The translations under genes and the position numbers were made by a program. From the NCBI RefSeq assembly GCF_947492965.1, contig NZ_CANLOZ010000002.1, positions 744,001-808,000 on the forward strand: a stretch of 64,000 bases of DNA, written 5' to 3'. Positions 17,671-26,242 of this stretch are shown here, piece after piece. The notes under the pieces were generated by a model. The model did no database searches, was not told the origin of the DNA, and saw nothing but the letters and a program-made list of their open reading frames with translations. This stretch comes from an uncultured Aquimarina sp. Its GTDB lineage: Bacteria; Bacteroidota; Bacteroidia; Flavobacteriales; Flavobacteriaceae. Positions within the stretch are counted from its first letter, which is position 1, and each line of letters starts with the position of its first letter.

Positions 17671-19563
17671 ATGATTTCCCCTATTCAACTATTAAAGGAA
17701 AATTGGAATTATGATTCTTTCAGACCTTTTCAGGAAGAGATCATCAATGCGCTCCTCCAAAATAATGATGTCTTTGGTCTACTACCTACTGGTGGAGGTA
17801 AATCCATTTGTTTTCAAATTCCAGCCCTTTTAAAACCAGGTATTTGTATTGTTATATCACCACTAATTGCTTTAATGCAAGATCAAGTACAACATTTACA
17901 ACAAAAAGGTATTAAGGCAATAGCGCTTACTAGTGGAATCAAATATTCTGAACTAGATACGCTATTAGATAATTGCATCTATGGTAATTATAAGTTCCTT
18001 TATCTTTCGCCAGAGCGATTACAGCAAGATCTAGTGAAAGAACGTTTAAAAAAAATGAACATTAATCTGATTGCAGTAGATGAGGCACATTGTATATCAC
18101 AATGGGGTAATGATTTTCGGCCTTCTTATAAAAAAATAAGAACTCTAAGAGAGCTAAAACCTTCTGTTCCTATAATTGCACTTACGGCCTCTGCTACTCC
18201 CGAAGTAGTAGATGATATTATAATTGAATTAGATTTATTTCAGCCAAAAGTATTCCGACAATCTTTTTACCGGAATAACCTGGGATATATCGTAACCCAA
18301 ACTTTAGATAAAAATGATCAATTACTTCGGATTCTTTCTAAATATAAAGGTAGTTCTATCATTTATGTACGAAATCGAAAATCTGCCATAGAGATTAGCG
18401 ATTTCCTAAACGCAAATAAACTGAAGGCAACTTACTATCATGGAGGTGTCGACGCAAAAGAAAAGACCAAACGTTTCCAACAATGGATGCAAGAGGAAAT
18501 TACTATTATGGTAGCTACCAATGCTTTTGGAATGGGTATTGATAAATCGAATGTAAAAACCATTATACATTATAGCATTCCCGAAAGTATAGAAAGTTAT
18601 TTTCAGGAAGCAGGAAGAGCTGGAAGAGACGGAACCAAATCATTTGCATTCTTATTAAATAGCAATAATGATATCCGCAACGTTCAAAATCAATTTATAA
18701 AAGTATTACCCGATATAGAATTTGTAAAACTGGTTTATCGTAAACTTTGCAATTATTTTCGGATATCTTATGGAGAAGGTGAACAATCTTCCCATGGTTT
18801 CAATTTTAATATATTCTGCAAAACTTATAATTTAAACACACTGATAACCTACAATGCATTACAGTTTTTAGATCGTTGTAGTGTATTAAGTTTTTCTCAA
18901 CGATACTCCAAAAAGAGTACAATCCATATCACTACCACTGGAAATCATCTTTTAGGGTATCTAGAACAAAAACCCCACTTAGCATTAATTACCAAAGCAA
19001 TATTGCGAACATATGGAGGTATTTTTGACGAAGAAGTAAAAGTTAATCTATCACTAATCGCTTCCAAAGTTAATTGTACAGAAACGGATGTAATCGACAC
19101 ATTAAAACAACTAGAGGAAGCCGAACTTCTTATTTTTAAGCATAAACTAACGGATGCTAATATTACTTTTTTAGTACCTAGAGAAGATGATCATACTATT
19201 AATAGAATAAAACCTTATATAACAGAATTGCGATTATCAAAAACCAAAAAGGTAAATGCAATGATTGATTTTGTACAAAACGAGAAAATATGCAGAAGTA
19301 GGTTTTTACTAAAGTATTTTGGAGAGCAAGATGCTGCTGATTGTGGAATATGTGATATATGCCTTGCCAAAAAAAAATCAGTTATTGATCCTGTAGCAAT
19401 CAAAAAACAAATACTCACTCTTTTAACAAAACAAGACTTATCCTCCAGAGAATTGCTACATCAACTAGATTGCTCCGAAGAAGAAGGATTAAAAATACTA
19501 AGAGAATTAAACGAACATCGTATTATAAAAATAAATTCTTATAACAACTATCAACTCGTATAA
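17671..19563 (+). CDS. recQ: ATP-dependent DNA helicase RecQ
   Basis: About 630 aa starting at ATG 17671 (a TTG lies immediately before). Superfamily 2 helicase core: LLPTGGGKSICFQ (Walker A), AVDEAHCISQWGNDFR (DEAH plus aromatic-rich loop), TASATPEV, QEAGRAGRDG (motif VI). The RecQ-specific zinc-binding segment has CRSRFLLKYFGE and CGICDICL, followed by a winged helix. There is no HRDC domain at the end, as in many Bacteroidota paralogues. Role: 3'-5' DNA unwinding in recombination and fork repair. The stop is 4 bp before fmt. Confidence 0.93.
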   Translation: MISPIQLLKENWNYDSFRPFQEEIINALLQNNDVFGLLPTGGGKSICFQIPALLKPGICIVISPLIALMQDQVQHLQQKGIKAIALTSGIKYSELDTLLDNCIYGNYKFLYLSPERLQQDLVKERLKKMNINLIAVDEAHCISQWGNDFRPSYKKIRTLRELKPSVPIIALTASATPEVVDDIIIELDLFQPKVFRQSFYRNNLGYIVTQTLDKNDQLLRILSKYKGSSIIYVRNRKSAIEISDFLNANKLKATYYHGGVDAKEKTKRFQQWMQEEITIMVATNAFGMGIDKSNVKTIIHYSIPESIESYFQEAGRAGRDGTKSFAFLLNSNNDIRNVQNQFIKVLPDIEFVKLVYRKLCNYFRISYGEGEQSSHGFNFNIFCKTYNLNTLITYNALQFLDRCSVLSFSQRYSKKSTIHITTTGNHLLGYLEQKPHLALITKAILRTYGGIFDEEVKVNLSLIASKVNCTETDVIDTLKQLEEAELLIFKHKLTDANITFLVPREDDHTINRIKPYITELRLSKTKKVNAMIDFVQNEKICRSRFLLKYFGEQDAADCGICDICLAKKKSVIDPVAIKKQILTLLTKQDLSSRELLHQLDCSEEEGLKILRELNEHRIIKINSYNNYQLV

Positions 19564-19567
19564 ATAC

Positions 19568-20515
19568 ATGAGAGACTTACGAATTCTATTTATGGGTACA
19601 CCTGATTTTGCAGTAGAAACCCTTAAAACAATTATAGAAAATAAATTTAATGTTGTTGGTGTTATTACTGCTCCAGACAAACCTGCTGGAAGAGGTAGAA
19701 AACTAAGAGCGTCTGCGGTAAAAGAATATGCATTATCCCAAGGTCTAACGATATTACAACCAACGAATCTAAAAAATGAAGATTTTATAAAAGAACTAGC
19801 TTCCTTAGAAGCAAACCTAAATATCGTAGTTGCCTTTAGAATGCTACCAAAAGTAGTATGGAACATGCCCGAGTATGGCACATTTAATCTTCATGCATCT
19901 TTATTACCAGATTACCGAGGTGCTGCACCAATTAATTGGGCTATAATCAATGGAGAACAAAAAACTGGAATTACTACTTTTTTTATCGATGAAAAAATTG
20001 ATACTGGTCATATCATTCTTCAAAAAGAAGTAGAAATTAAAAAACAGGACACTGCAGGAATACTTCATGATAAATTAATGACACAAGGAGCAGCTTTGGT
20101 AATTGACACCATTAAAGCCATAGAAAACGAAACGGTTACTACTACAAAACAACCAAAAGAAGAGACTTTTAAAACCGCTTATAAACTTCATAGAGAAAAT
20201 ACCAAGATTAATTGGGAGGACTCAATTGAAAATATTTACAACCTTATTAGAGGTTTGAGTCCTTATCCTTCTGCCTGGAGTAACCTATATAATAAAGGAG
20301 AAGAAATATCTATAAAAGTATATGAAGCTGAAATAGAACTTATAGAACATAATTTTGAGATAGGAAAAGTAATCATTGAAGATTCTAAAATCAAAGTTTC
20401 GGTAGTAAAAGGATATATTATTTTAAATAAGATTCAACTTCCGGGGAAAAAAGCTATGGAAGCTAAAGCACTCCTTAACGGGTACACTTTTTATAAAGAT
20501 GCTAAAATGTGCTGA
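19568..20515 (+). CDS. fmt: Methionyl-tRNA formyltransferase
   Basis: 315 aa, the usual length. Formylates the amino group of initiator Met-tRNA using 10-formyl-THF. Seen: N-terminal FMGTPDFAVETL, TAPDKPAGRGRKL, the formyl-transfer signature HASLLPDYRGAAPINWAI with catalytic Asn/His/Asp area, and the C-terminal OB-like domain. It follows recQ so closely that they must share a transcript. Confidence 0.95.
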   Translation: MRDLRILFMGTPDFAVETLKTIIENKFNVVGVITAPDKPAGRGRKLRASAVKEYALSQGLTILQPTNLKNEDFIKELASLEANLNIVVAFRMLPKVVWNMPEYGTFNLHASLLPDYRGAAPINWAIINGEQKTGITTFFIDEKIDTGHIILQKEVEIKKQDTAGILHDKLMTQGAALVIDTIKAIENETVTTTKQPKEETFKTAYKLHRENTKINWEDSIENIYNLIRGLSPYPSAWSNLYNKGEEISIKVYEAEIELIEHNFEIGKVIIEDSKIKVSVVKGYIILNKIQLPGKKAMEAKALLNGYTFYKDAKMC

Positions 20516-20617
20516 GCCCTTGCTATCAAAGGAGTAAGAAAAATCCAATAATTTATATATGTTTATTAACAATCACCTTGAGTTATCAACAAAAGCCCGT
20601 ATTTACTGGGCTAATCC

Positions 20618-20647
20618 TTGCACGAATCATAAATCCGTATAAATTTG
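20618..20647 (+). promoter_or_regulatory. Promoter of the HU gene
   Basis: TTG at 20618-20620, a 19-bp spacer, and TAAATTTG at 20640-20647 match the Bacteroidota -33/-7 consensus (TTTG-N17-23-TAnnTTTG). The HU start codon follows 54 bp downstream. Confidence 0.65.
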
Positions 20648-20701
20648 TAGAGCGTTTAACAAAAATTTGGTTTAACCAACAATTAATTTAAAAACAGAAT
20701 T

Positions 20702-20974
20702 ATGAACAAAACAGAATTAATCGATGCAATGGCAGCTGATGCTGGAATTACAAAAGCAGCAGCAAAGAAAGCTTTAGAGTCTTTTTTAGGAAATGTTGAA
20801 GGTTCTCTTAAAAAAGGTGACCGTGTTTCTTTAGTTGGATTCGGTTCTTGGTCAGTTTCTAAAAGAGCTGCAAGAGAAGGTAGAAACCCTCAGACAGGAA
20901 AAACTATCAAGATCGCTGCTAAAAACGTTGTAAAGTTCAAAGCTGGTGCAGATTTATCTAGTTCAGTTAACTAA
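20702..20974 (+). CDS. HU family DNA-binding protein
   Basis: 90 aa histone-like protein; binds and bends DNA in the nucleoid. Typical features: MNKTELIDAMAADAGITKAAAKKAL (two helices), VSLVGFGSWSVSKRAAREGRNPQTGKTIKI (beta arm with the RNPQTG motif at the tip). Own promoter and terminator flank it, as expected for an abundant protein. Confidence 0.96.
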   Translation: MNKTELIDAMAADAGITKAAAKKALESFLGNVEGSLKKGDRVSLVGFGSWSVSKRAAREGRNPQTGKTIKIAAKNVVKFKAGADLSSSVN

Positions 20975-21000
20975 TTTAGTTAGTTTTTGATATTATAAAG

Positions 21001-21027
21001 AGCTCCTTTTTAAAGGAGCTTTTTTTA
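21001..21027 (+). terminator. Rho-independent terminator after HU
   Basis: Stem AGCTCCTT / AAGGAGCT (21001-21020 including a short loop) followed by seven T. Positioned 26 bp after the HU stop codon. Confidence 0.85.
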
Positions 21028-21105
21028 TGGAGAACAGCTAAAAATCGGCTATACTTTTTGATTATTAGAAATAATTATTTAGTTTTAGTATAAACTACAC
21101 CATCT

Positions 21106-21666
21106 ATGATTTCATTACAACCAGCAAAAGGACACCTTCTGATTGCAGAACCATCGATTATTGGCGATGTTTCTTTTAATCGTTCGGTCGTACTTTTAGC
21201 AGATCATAGTAATCAGGGATCTATAGGCTTTATCATGAATAAACCATTAGATTATGTGCTTTCTGATTTAGTTCCTGAAGTAGAATCAGAATTTCAAATT
21301 TATAACGGAGGTCCTGTTGAGCAGGATAATCTGTATTTCATTCATAAAATTCCAGAGTTAATTCCTAATAGTGTAGAGATTTCTTCAGGAATTTATTGGG
21401 GTGGTGATTTTTCGGTAGTATCTAAATTAATTATCGAAAATAAAATTACACCTAATGAAATTCGTTTTTTCTTAGGGTATTCTGGATGGGATGCAAAACA
21501 ATTACTACAAGAATTAGAAGCTAACTCTTGGGTGATTGTAAAAAACACTTATGAGAAGAATATTATAGGAAAATCCTATAATACTTTCTGGAAAGAAAAA
21601 ATGATCGAACTTGGAGGAGAATATGTGCTGTGGTCCAACGCGCCTGCAGATCCTAGTTATAATTAA
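21106..21666 (+). CDS. YqgE/AlgH family protein
   Basis: 186 aa. Seen: PAKGHLLIAEPSIIGDVSFNRSV at the start, the conserved GFIMNKPLDY and YNGGPVEQDNLYFIH, and a C-terminal FLGYSGWDAKQLLQEL, all family hallmarks. Function is not established; in some bacteria the gene is linked to alginate regulation or DNA-metabolism genes. The last 4 bp overlap the stop of the convergent aminotransferase gene. Confidence 0.92.
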   Translation: MISLQPAKGHLLIAEPSIIGDVSFNRSVVLLADHSNQGSIGFIMNKPLDYVLSDLVPEVESEFQIYNGGPVEQDNLYFIHKIPELIPNSVEISSGIYWGGDFSVVSKLIIENKITPNEIRFFLGYSGWDAKQLLQELEANSWVIVKNTYEKNIIGKSYNTFWKEKMIELGGEYVLWSNAPADPSYN

Positions 21667-22511
21667 TTTCCCAGTCTTATTTGTGCATTTAATACCCCAA
21701 GTAATCTTCTAGCAATATCTAAATTATACTCTTTCTTTCTAAACTTAGTAATAGGTTGAATACCATGTATTACATTAGTTATAAAAAGTTCGTCTGCTTT
21801 CTGCAATTCGAAAGGAGAAATAGAAGCTTCCTCTATTTCGTATTCTGGTAACTTTTCAATGATTCTTACTAACTGGGTACGTAATATCCCTTTAAGACAA
21901 CCATCAGCAACTGGCGGAGTTTTTATCTTATTCCCTTTTATCAAAAATAAATTTCCATTTAAAGCCTCAATAACCATTTTATTGGAATTAAGTAATAAAC
22001 AATTATTGTATCCATTTTCTTTAGCAAAAATACCACCAAGAATATTCACCAATTTATTATTAGATTTTAGTGTGGATAATAAATCTGTAGCAACATAATG
22101 ATCTTTAAATAATGTTACTTCATAAAAATCTTCAGATAAAGTATAAAAAGACGACGTAAGTTGCTTTACCGAAATAGAATAATCAATATCATTGGTAGCT
22201 GGCGTATATAAACCTCCTTCTTTTCTATTTACAATGATCTTTACACGAACAGAAGAGTTTGACAAACCATTTTCTTCTATAAGACCTAAAATCTCTTCCT
22301 GTAAAAACTCTGGTGTAAACTTCATCGGAATTTGCATTCTTAGAATCCTCATGGAAGCCATTAATCTAAAGTAGTGGTCTTCCCAAAATAGAATAGTACC
22401 AGAATTTACTCGTATCGTTTCAAACAAGGCATCACCGTAGGCATATCCTCTGTTGGCTGTAGATAATGTAGCTTCATTATCTTTCAACAAATTTCCGTTT
22501 ATATTGATCAT
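21663..22511 (-). CDS. Class IV aminotransferase (PabC/IlvE-like)
   Basis: 282 aa PLP enzyme of fold type IV. Seen: NRGYAYGDALFETIR near the N-terminus, a probable PLP Lys in STLKSNNKLVNILG, and ADGCLKGILRTQ with the phosphate-binding region. The subgroup includes aminodeoxychorismate lyase (folate synthesis), branched-chain and D-amino-acid aminotransferases; sequence alone does not decide. A -7 box TATATTTG (plus 22550-22557, minus strand) lies about 40 bp upstream of the start. Confidence 0.87.
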   Translation of the reverse strand: MININGNLLKDNEATLSTANRGYAYGDALFETIRVNSGTILFWEDHYFRLMASMRILRMQIPMKFTPEFLQEEILGLIEENGLSNSSVRVKIIVNRKEGGLYTPATNDIDYSISVKQLTSSFYTLSEDFYEVTLFKDHYVATDLLSTLKSNNKLVNILGGIFAKENGYNNCLLLNSNKMVIEALNGNLFLIKGNKIKTPPVADGCLKGILRTQLVRIIEKLPEYEIEEASISPFELQKADELFITNVIHGIQPITKFRKKEYNLDIARRLLGVLNAQIRLGN

Positions 22512-22576
22512 AAAAAAAGCCCCTTATTACCAATTATCATTGGGCGGGGCAAATATACATTATAAAAATATAGGAA

Positions 22577-22969
22577 TTAAGCAGAACCTAACACATGTTT
22601 TAAGTTACTAATCATATTCTCCCATAACATTTTATTTTCATCGATTTCATCATCATCTGAGAAATCTGTAACCATTAAGGATACATCTTTGGTAATTTCA
22701 TCTACCTGAATTCGCATTTCGAAAAAATAATCACTCCCATCTTCGTCATCCGCTAACCATCTAAATTTAATTCTTTCACCACTTTTTTTACTTAAAAGCT
22801 TTGCTTCCTCTTCACTATCGTCCCATATAAATGTAAACATTTCACCTCGTGAATTTACATTATCAGAAAACCACTCAGAAAGTCCTGAAGGAGTAGAAAT
22901 GTATTGATATAATAGTTGAGGAGAAGATTGTATTACAAATTCAAGCTCGTATTTTATTTTTTCAGACAT
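22577..22969 (-). CDS. START-like (SRPBCC) domain protein
   Basis: 130 aa. Begins MSEKIKYELEFVIQSSPQLLYQYISTPSGLSEWFSDNV, a strong match in pattern to Bacteroidota START-like proteins of the SRPBCC helix-grip fold (compare AHSA1). The rest alternates beta strands ending in a long C-terminal helix. These domains bind hydrophobic ligands or act as co-chaperones; the role here is unknown. Same strand as, and 65 bp upstream of, the aminotransferase gene. Confidence 0.82.
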   Translation of the reverse strand: MSEKIKYELEFVIQSSPQLLYQYISTPSGLSEWFSDNVNSRGEMFTFIWDDSEEEAKLLSKKSGERIKFRWLADDEDGSDYFFEMRIQVDEITKDVSLMVTDFSDDDEIDENKMLWENMISNLKHVLGSA

Positions 22970-23050
22970 ATTGGAAATTGTTAGTAAGCCAATATATAGA
23001 TTAATTATTGACTTTAAAAATATTTGAAAAAAATTAATTCTACTTTATTG

Positions 23051-23081
23051 TTTGCTACAATGGTTTTTGTTTTTATATTTG
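23051..23081 (+). promoter_or_regulatory. Promoter of the tRNA gene
   Basis: TTTG at 23051-23054, a 19-bp spacer and TATATTTG at 23074-23081 give a near-perfect Bacteroidota promoter. The tRNA begins 32 bp after the -7 box. Confidence 0.8.
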
Positions 23082-23112
23082 CACCCGAATTAAAATGATG
23101 TAGCATCTATTT

Positions 23113-23186
23113 GGCGAGGTAGCTCAGCTGGTTAGAGCGTTGGATTCATAACCCAGAGGTCGGGGGATCGTGCCCCCCTCTCGCTA
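23113..23186 (+). tRNA. tRNA-Met (anticodon CAT)
   Basis: A 74-nt cloverleaf: acceptor GGCGAGG with TCTCGCT (G.T pairs at both ends), D stem GCTC/GAGC, anticodon CAT at 23147-23149, T stem GGGGG/CCCCC. No CCA is encoded. Two features are odd: the T loop reads ATCGTGC rather than the near-universal TTCRANY, and the anticodon stem has an A.C mismatch next to the loop. Elongator Met is the default reading; a lysidine-modified Ile tRNA (also CAT) cannot be excluded. Its last 26 nt are repeated twice more downstream. Confidence 0.85.
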
Positions 23187-23198
23187 CATTAATTCACA

Positions 23199-23224
23199 AA
23201 GCCCTTAGAAATAAGGGCTTTTTT
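23199..23224 (+). terminator. Rho-independent terminator after the tRNA
   Basis: Stem AAGCCCTTA / TAAGGGCTT (23199-23207 with 23212-23220), GAAA loop, then T run. Repeated with each 350-bp unit: about 23549-23574 (one stem mismatch) and 23899-23924. Confidence 0.88.
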
Positions 23225-23230
23225 GGTTTT

Positions 23231-23482
23231 ATGGAAGAGTTTGTAGTCTACATATTATATTCTGAAAAGTATAACAAAAGCTATACGGGATACACTGCTG
23301 ATCTAATAAGTCGTTTTAGATCTCATAACAAATTAGCAACAAAAGGGTTTACCATTCGATATAGACCTTGGAAAGTTGTCTATCTGGAGTTTTTAAAAAC
23401 TAAAAAAGAAGCTATTATTAGAGAAAAATTCTTGAAATCTGGAAAAGGAAGAGCTTGGGTAAAAGATAAACTAATGTTATAG
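23231..23482 (+). CDS. Single-domain GIY-YIG nuclease family protein, copy 1
   Basis: 83 aa, almost nothing but a GIY-YIG domain: VVYIL (GIY strand), SYTGYTADL (YIG strand), the catalytic-Arg region SRFRSHN, and REKFLKSGKGRAW near the end. The domain is shared with UvrC, Slx1 and homing endonucleases; stand-alone proteins of this size are common in Flavobacteriaceae with no proven role. The start ATG is 6 bp after the T run of the tRNA terminator, so it must use read-through or a promoter inside the unit. About 78% identical to copy 2. Confidence 0.88.
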   Translation: MEEFVVYILYSEKYNKSYTGYTADLISRFRSHNKLATKGFTIRYRPWKVVYLEFLKTKKEAIIREKFLKSGKGRAWVKDKLML

Positions 23483-23510
23483 CTAAAGATTCTTATCCGC
23501 CTAAGGCGGA

Positions 23511-23860
23511 CGGGGGATCGTGCCCCCCTCTCGCTACATTAATTCACAAAACCCTTAGAAATAAGGGCTTTTTTGGTTTTATGAAAGAATTCGTAGTTTA
23601 TATATTATTATCTAAAAAGTATAATAAAACTTATACTGGTTATACTTCTGACTTAATTAAACGTTTTCACTCCCACAATCAACTTGCAACAAAAGGATTC
23701 ACGATAAAATATAGACCTTGGTTGGTAGCCTATATAGAGTTTTTTACAAACAAAAAGGAAGCTTTAGAAAGAGAAAAATTCCTAAAATCTGGGAAAGGAA
23801 GAGCTTGGGTAAAAGACAAACTAATATTATAGATAAGGATTCTTATCCTCCTAAGGCGGA
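23511..23860 (+). repeat. 350-bp tandem repeat, copy 2
   Basis: Begins with the last 26 nt of the tRNA (CGGGGGATCG...CTCGCTA), continues with the duplicated terminator and second GIY-YIG gene, and ends in a TCCTCCTAAGGCGGA hairpin (23846-23860) with one mismatch. Exactly the same length as copy 1. Confidence 0.9.
23581..23832 (+). CDS. Single-domain GIY-YIG nuclease family protein, copy 2
   Basis: 83 aa with the same length and layout as copy 1: VVYILLSKKYNKTYTGYTSDL, KRFHSHN, EREKFLKSGKGRAW. The differences from copy 1 are spread along the protein and largely conservative, so both copies look to have been maintained as proteins. Preceded by the second copy of the tRNA 3' end and terminator hairpin. 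Confidence 0.88.
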   Translation: MKEFVVYILLSKKYNKTYTGYTSDLIKRFHSHNQLATKGFTIKYRPWLVAYIEFFTNKKEALEREKFLKSGKGRAWVKDKLIL

Positions 23861-23982
23861 CGGGGGATCGTGCCCCCCTCTCGCTACATTAATTCACAAA
23901 GCCCTTAGAAATAAGGGCTTTTTTGGTTTTATGAAAGAATTCGTAGTTACATATTATATTATCTAAAAAGTATAACAAAACT
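23861..23982 (+). repeat. 350-bp tandem repeat, copy 3 (truncated)
   Basis: Third occurrence of CGGGGGATCG and the tRNA 3' end, 350 bp after copy 2. Similarity continues through the terminator and the first about 50 bp of the GIY-YIG gene and stops near 23982. Confidence 0.85.
23931..23982 (+). pseudogene. GIY-YIG nuclease fragment (frameshifted, truncated)
   Basis: Begins MKEFVV like the two intact copies. A missing base after GTAGTT shifts the frame and gives TYYII and a stop at 23966; similarity in the other frame ends at about 23982. A decayed third copy of the cassette gene. Confidence 0.8.
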
Positions 23983-24060
23983 CTTACCATCATGCACTAA
24001 ATCCGTTTAAAACGTCTAAATCAAACTAAACTAATAAGAAATTGAATAACTATCGAAACA

Positions 24061-24096
24061 AAAAACCATCTTAAAATATCTTTTAAGATGGTTTTT
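24061..24096. terminator. Bidirectional rho-independent terminator
   Basis: A perfect 16-bp stem (AAAAACCATCTTAAAA and its complement) with a TATC loop. A-rich and T-rich flanks let it work on both strands: for the lipoprotein gene on the minus strand and for anything reading through the GIY-YIG array. Confidence 0.85.
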
Positions 24097-24118
24097 GTTA
24101 TTTAATAAAATGCTAATG

Positions 24119-24589
24119 CTACATCTGTCTGCTTAAAGCATCTATTTGTTTTGTTTTTTCCTGCATATACTTACTCATCTTTTCCATTTCCTCTGCAGGT
24201 AATGTAGAAATTAATTTCCTGTACTGTTTGGTAAGGCTAGTACTAGACTCACTCAGCTTTAGAAAAGCGTCCAAATCGGCTTTGGACTCTACAGCTTTTT
24301 TATATTTTGCCACATAAGCTTCATAATCCCTGATATACTTTCTCGCTTCCTGACTATCAAATGAAGGTGCTCCAGCAGGTAATTTTATTTCCTCAGTTTT
24401 TGGCTTCTTCTTCTTAGGTTTCTTTTTCTTCTTTACTACTGGTTTTTTTTCTTCTACAACTTCAACAACATCCGTTGAGTCAACCACCTCTTCGACAACT
24501 TCGACTTTATCTTCTTTAGGATCCTTTTTGCAGGATACCGCAAAAGATAATAAGAGACATAAAAGAGAACTCAATAAGATATTTTTCAT
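24119..24589 (-). CDS. Putative lipoprotein, charged low-complexity N-terminal part
   Basis: 156 aa. Signal peptide with lipobox (MKNILLSSLLCLLLSFAVSC; Cys20 probably lipidated). An acidic stretch rich in Val, Glu and Asp follows, then a Lys/Pro-rich stretch (KKKKKPKKKKPK), then a helical C-terminal half, possibly coiled coil. No recognised family. Predicted to sit in the periplasm or outer membrane. Downstream of hisS on the same strand with a 64-bp gap. Confidence 0.75.
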   Translation of the reverse strand: MKNILLSSLLCLLLSFAVSCKKDPKEDKVEVVEEVVDSTDVVEVVEEKKPVVKKKKKPKKKKPKTEEIKLPAGAPSFDSQEARKYIRDYEAYVAKYKKAVESKADLDAFLKLSESSTSLTKQYRKLISTLPAEEMEKMSKYMQEKTKQIDALSRQM

Positions 24590-24653
24590 AATTATAATTT
24601 TAGGGTAGTTAATAGTATTTGCTTTTAGTACGGTATATTTATTGGTTGTAATT

Positions 24654-26024
24654 TTAGCTTAAAAGTAACTTTAATTCTTCAAAATTCATAGTTTCTTGTG
24701 TTCCAGTCTTCATATTTTTAACTGTATAATTGTTATTTTCTATTTCTGAAGTTCCCGCAAGAACAACAAACGGTATTACTCTTTTATTAGCATATTTCAT
24801 TTGTTTATTCATTTTTGCACTATCAGGATATAGCTCAGCAATAACACCTTCTTTTCTTAATTGAGCAACCGCTTTAAGACTATACAATCCCTCATCCGTT
24901 CCAAAATTAATAAATAAGGCTTTAGTTCCTGGTGCTACGGTATCAGGAAACAGCCCTAATTCCTCTATAACCAAATATATCCTATCCAATCCAAATGAGA
25001 TACCTACTCCACTTACATCTTTAAGTCCAAAAATACCTGTAAGATCATCATAACGACCACCTCCTCCGATAGAGCCCATTTTGACTCCTTCTGGAGCTGA
25101 TACTTCAAAAATTGCTCCTGTGTAGTAATTTAAACCTCGTGCTAAAGTAACATCCAAATCAAGTTCTGCAGTTTCTAACGGAATTTCCTTGATAGCATTT
25201 ATGATAAACTCTAATTCATCTACTCCTTTTGTACCTTCTTCAGAGGCATTCAGAAGCTCTCTCAATTTAGTTAACTTCTCTGCAGTAGTTCCTGTAAAAT
25301 TAAAAAGAGGTTGTACCTTATCTATGGCGGTTTGTTCGATACCTTTAGAAAGCATTTCTTTTTTAACACCTTCCTCTCCTATCTTATCCAGTTTATCTAA
25401 TGCAACCGTAAAATCAATCAATTTATCACTAGCTCCAATCACTTCTGCAATCCCTGAAAGAATCTTACGATTATTCATTTTTATCGTAACTCCTTCTAAA
25501 CCTAATTTAGAAAACACTTTATCATAAAGCTGAACAAAGTCTACTTCTTGCCATAAAGATTTACTACCTACCACATCTGCATCACACTGATAAAACTCCC
25601 TAAACCTTCCTTTCTGTGGACGATCTGCTCTCCATACAGGTTGAATCTGATACCTTTTAAACGGAAAATCAATTTCATTTTGATGCTGAACTACATATCT
25701 AGCAAATGGAACTGTTAAATCATAACGAAGCGCTTTCTCGCTGATTTTAGAGGTCATCTTACCACTATCTTTTGTAGCATACAATGTATCATCTACCTTA
25801 TTTAGATAATCTCCACTATTCAATATCTTAAAAATAAGACGATCTCCTTCTTCTCCATATTTACCCATCAATGTTTCACTATTTTCAAAACTTGGAGTTT
25901 CTATGGGATGGAAACCAAACAACTGAAATTGTTCTCTAATAGTATTCATAATATAACTTCTCTTAGCTACTTCAATTGGAGAAAAATCACGTGTTCCTTT
26001 TGGTATAGAAGGTTTTTGTGCCAT
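24654..26024 (-). CDS. hisS: Histidyl-tRNA synthetase
   Basis: 456 aa class II aminoacyl-tRNA synthetase. Seen: N-terminal [13 protein letters not shown], motif 2 region [14 protein letters not shown], the histidine-A motifs [15 protein letters not shown] and GGGGRYDDL, motif 3 [11 protein letters not shown], and a C-terminal anticodon-binding domain. Essential housekeeping gene. The minus-strand upstream sequence carries TACTTTTG, a good -7 box, about 35 bp before the ATG. Confidence 0.95.
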   Translation of the reverse strand: MAQKPSIPKGTRDFSPIEVAKRSYIMNTIREQFQLFGFHPIETPSFENSETLMGKYGEEGDRLIFKILNSGDYLNKVDDTLYATKDSGKMTSKISEKALRYDLTVPFARYVVQHQNEIDFPFKRYQIQPVWRADRPQKGRFREFYQCDADVVGSKSLWQEVDFVQLYDKVFSKLGLEGVTIKMNNRKILSGIAEVIGASDKLIDFTVALDKLDKIGEEGVKKEMLSKGIEQTAIDKVQPLFNFTGTTAEKLTKLRELLNASEEGTKGVDELEFIINAIKEIPLETAELDLDVTLARGLNYYTGAIFEVSAPEGVKMGSIGGGGRYDDLTGIFGLKDVSGVGISFGLDRIYLVIEELGLFPDTVAPGTKALFINFGTDEGLYSLKAVAQLRKEGVIAELYPDSAKMNKQMKYANKRVIPFVVLAGTSEIENNNYTVKNMKTGTQETMNFEELKLLLS

Positions 26025-26242
26025 ATATGTTTATTAAATTTTCAGCAAAAGTATACAATTCTTTATTTATACTTTTACTACTAATTCTGATTCGTTATAA
26101 AGGATGTAAAGATCTAAAAAAGCTTAAAATTTTATATTAAAAAACATAAAGAGTTTTACTTATTTAAATAAAATTTACTTTTTTGAGTAACTTTAAGGAC
26201 GTTTTGTAGTCTTATACAGGAAACGATACTAATTCACTAATT

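Larger units (their letters stand above)
23161..23510 (+). repeat. 350-bp tandem repeat, copy 1 (tRNA 3' end + terminator + GIY-YIG gene)
   Basis: Starts inside the tRNA at CGGGGGATCG (T arm) and runs through the tRNA 3' end, a terminator and a GIY-YIG gene to the palindrome TCCGCCTAAGGCGGA (23496-23510). Copy 2 starts exactly 350 bp later with the same CGGGGGATCG. Confidence 0.9.

Noticed and set aside
20594..20612. Hairpin AGCCC/GGGCT after fmt as a terminator
   Set aside because: Only five base pairs and no T run.
20509..20691. 60-codon frame after fmt
   Set aside because: Overlaps the fmt stop and the HU promoter; no motif or signal peptide.
23718..23966. Plus-strand frame reading through the end of GIY-YIG copy 2 and the third tRNA fragment
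   Set aside because: Out of frame with the nuclease gene and contains tRNA-derived sequence (PPKADGGSCPPLATL), so it is a by-product of the repeat.
23161..23982. CRISPR array
   Set aside because: The repeat unit is 350 bp and contains genes; no short regularly spaced repeats and no cas genes.
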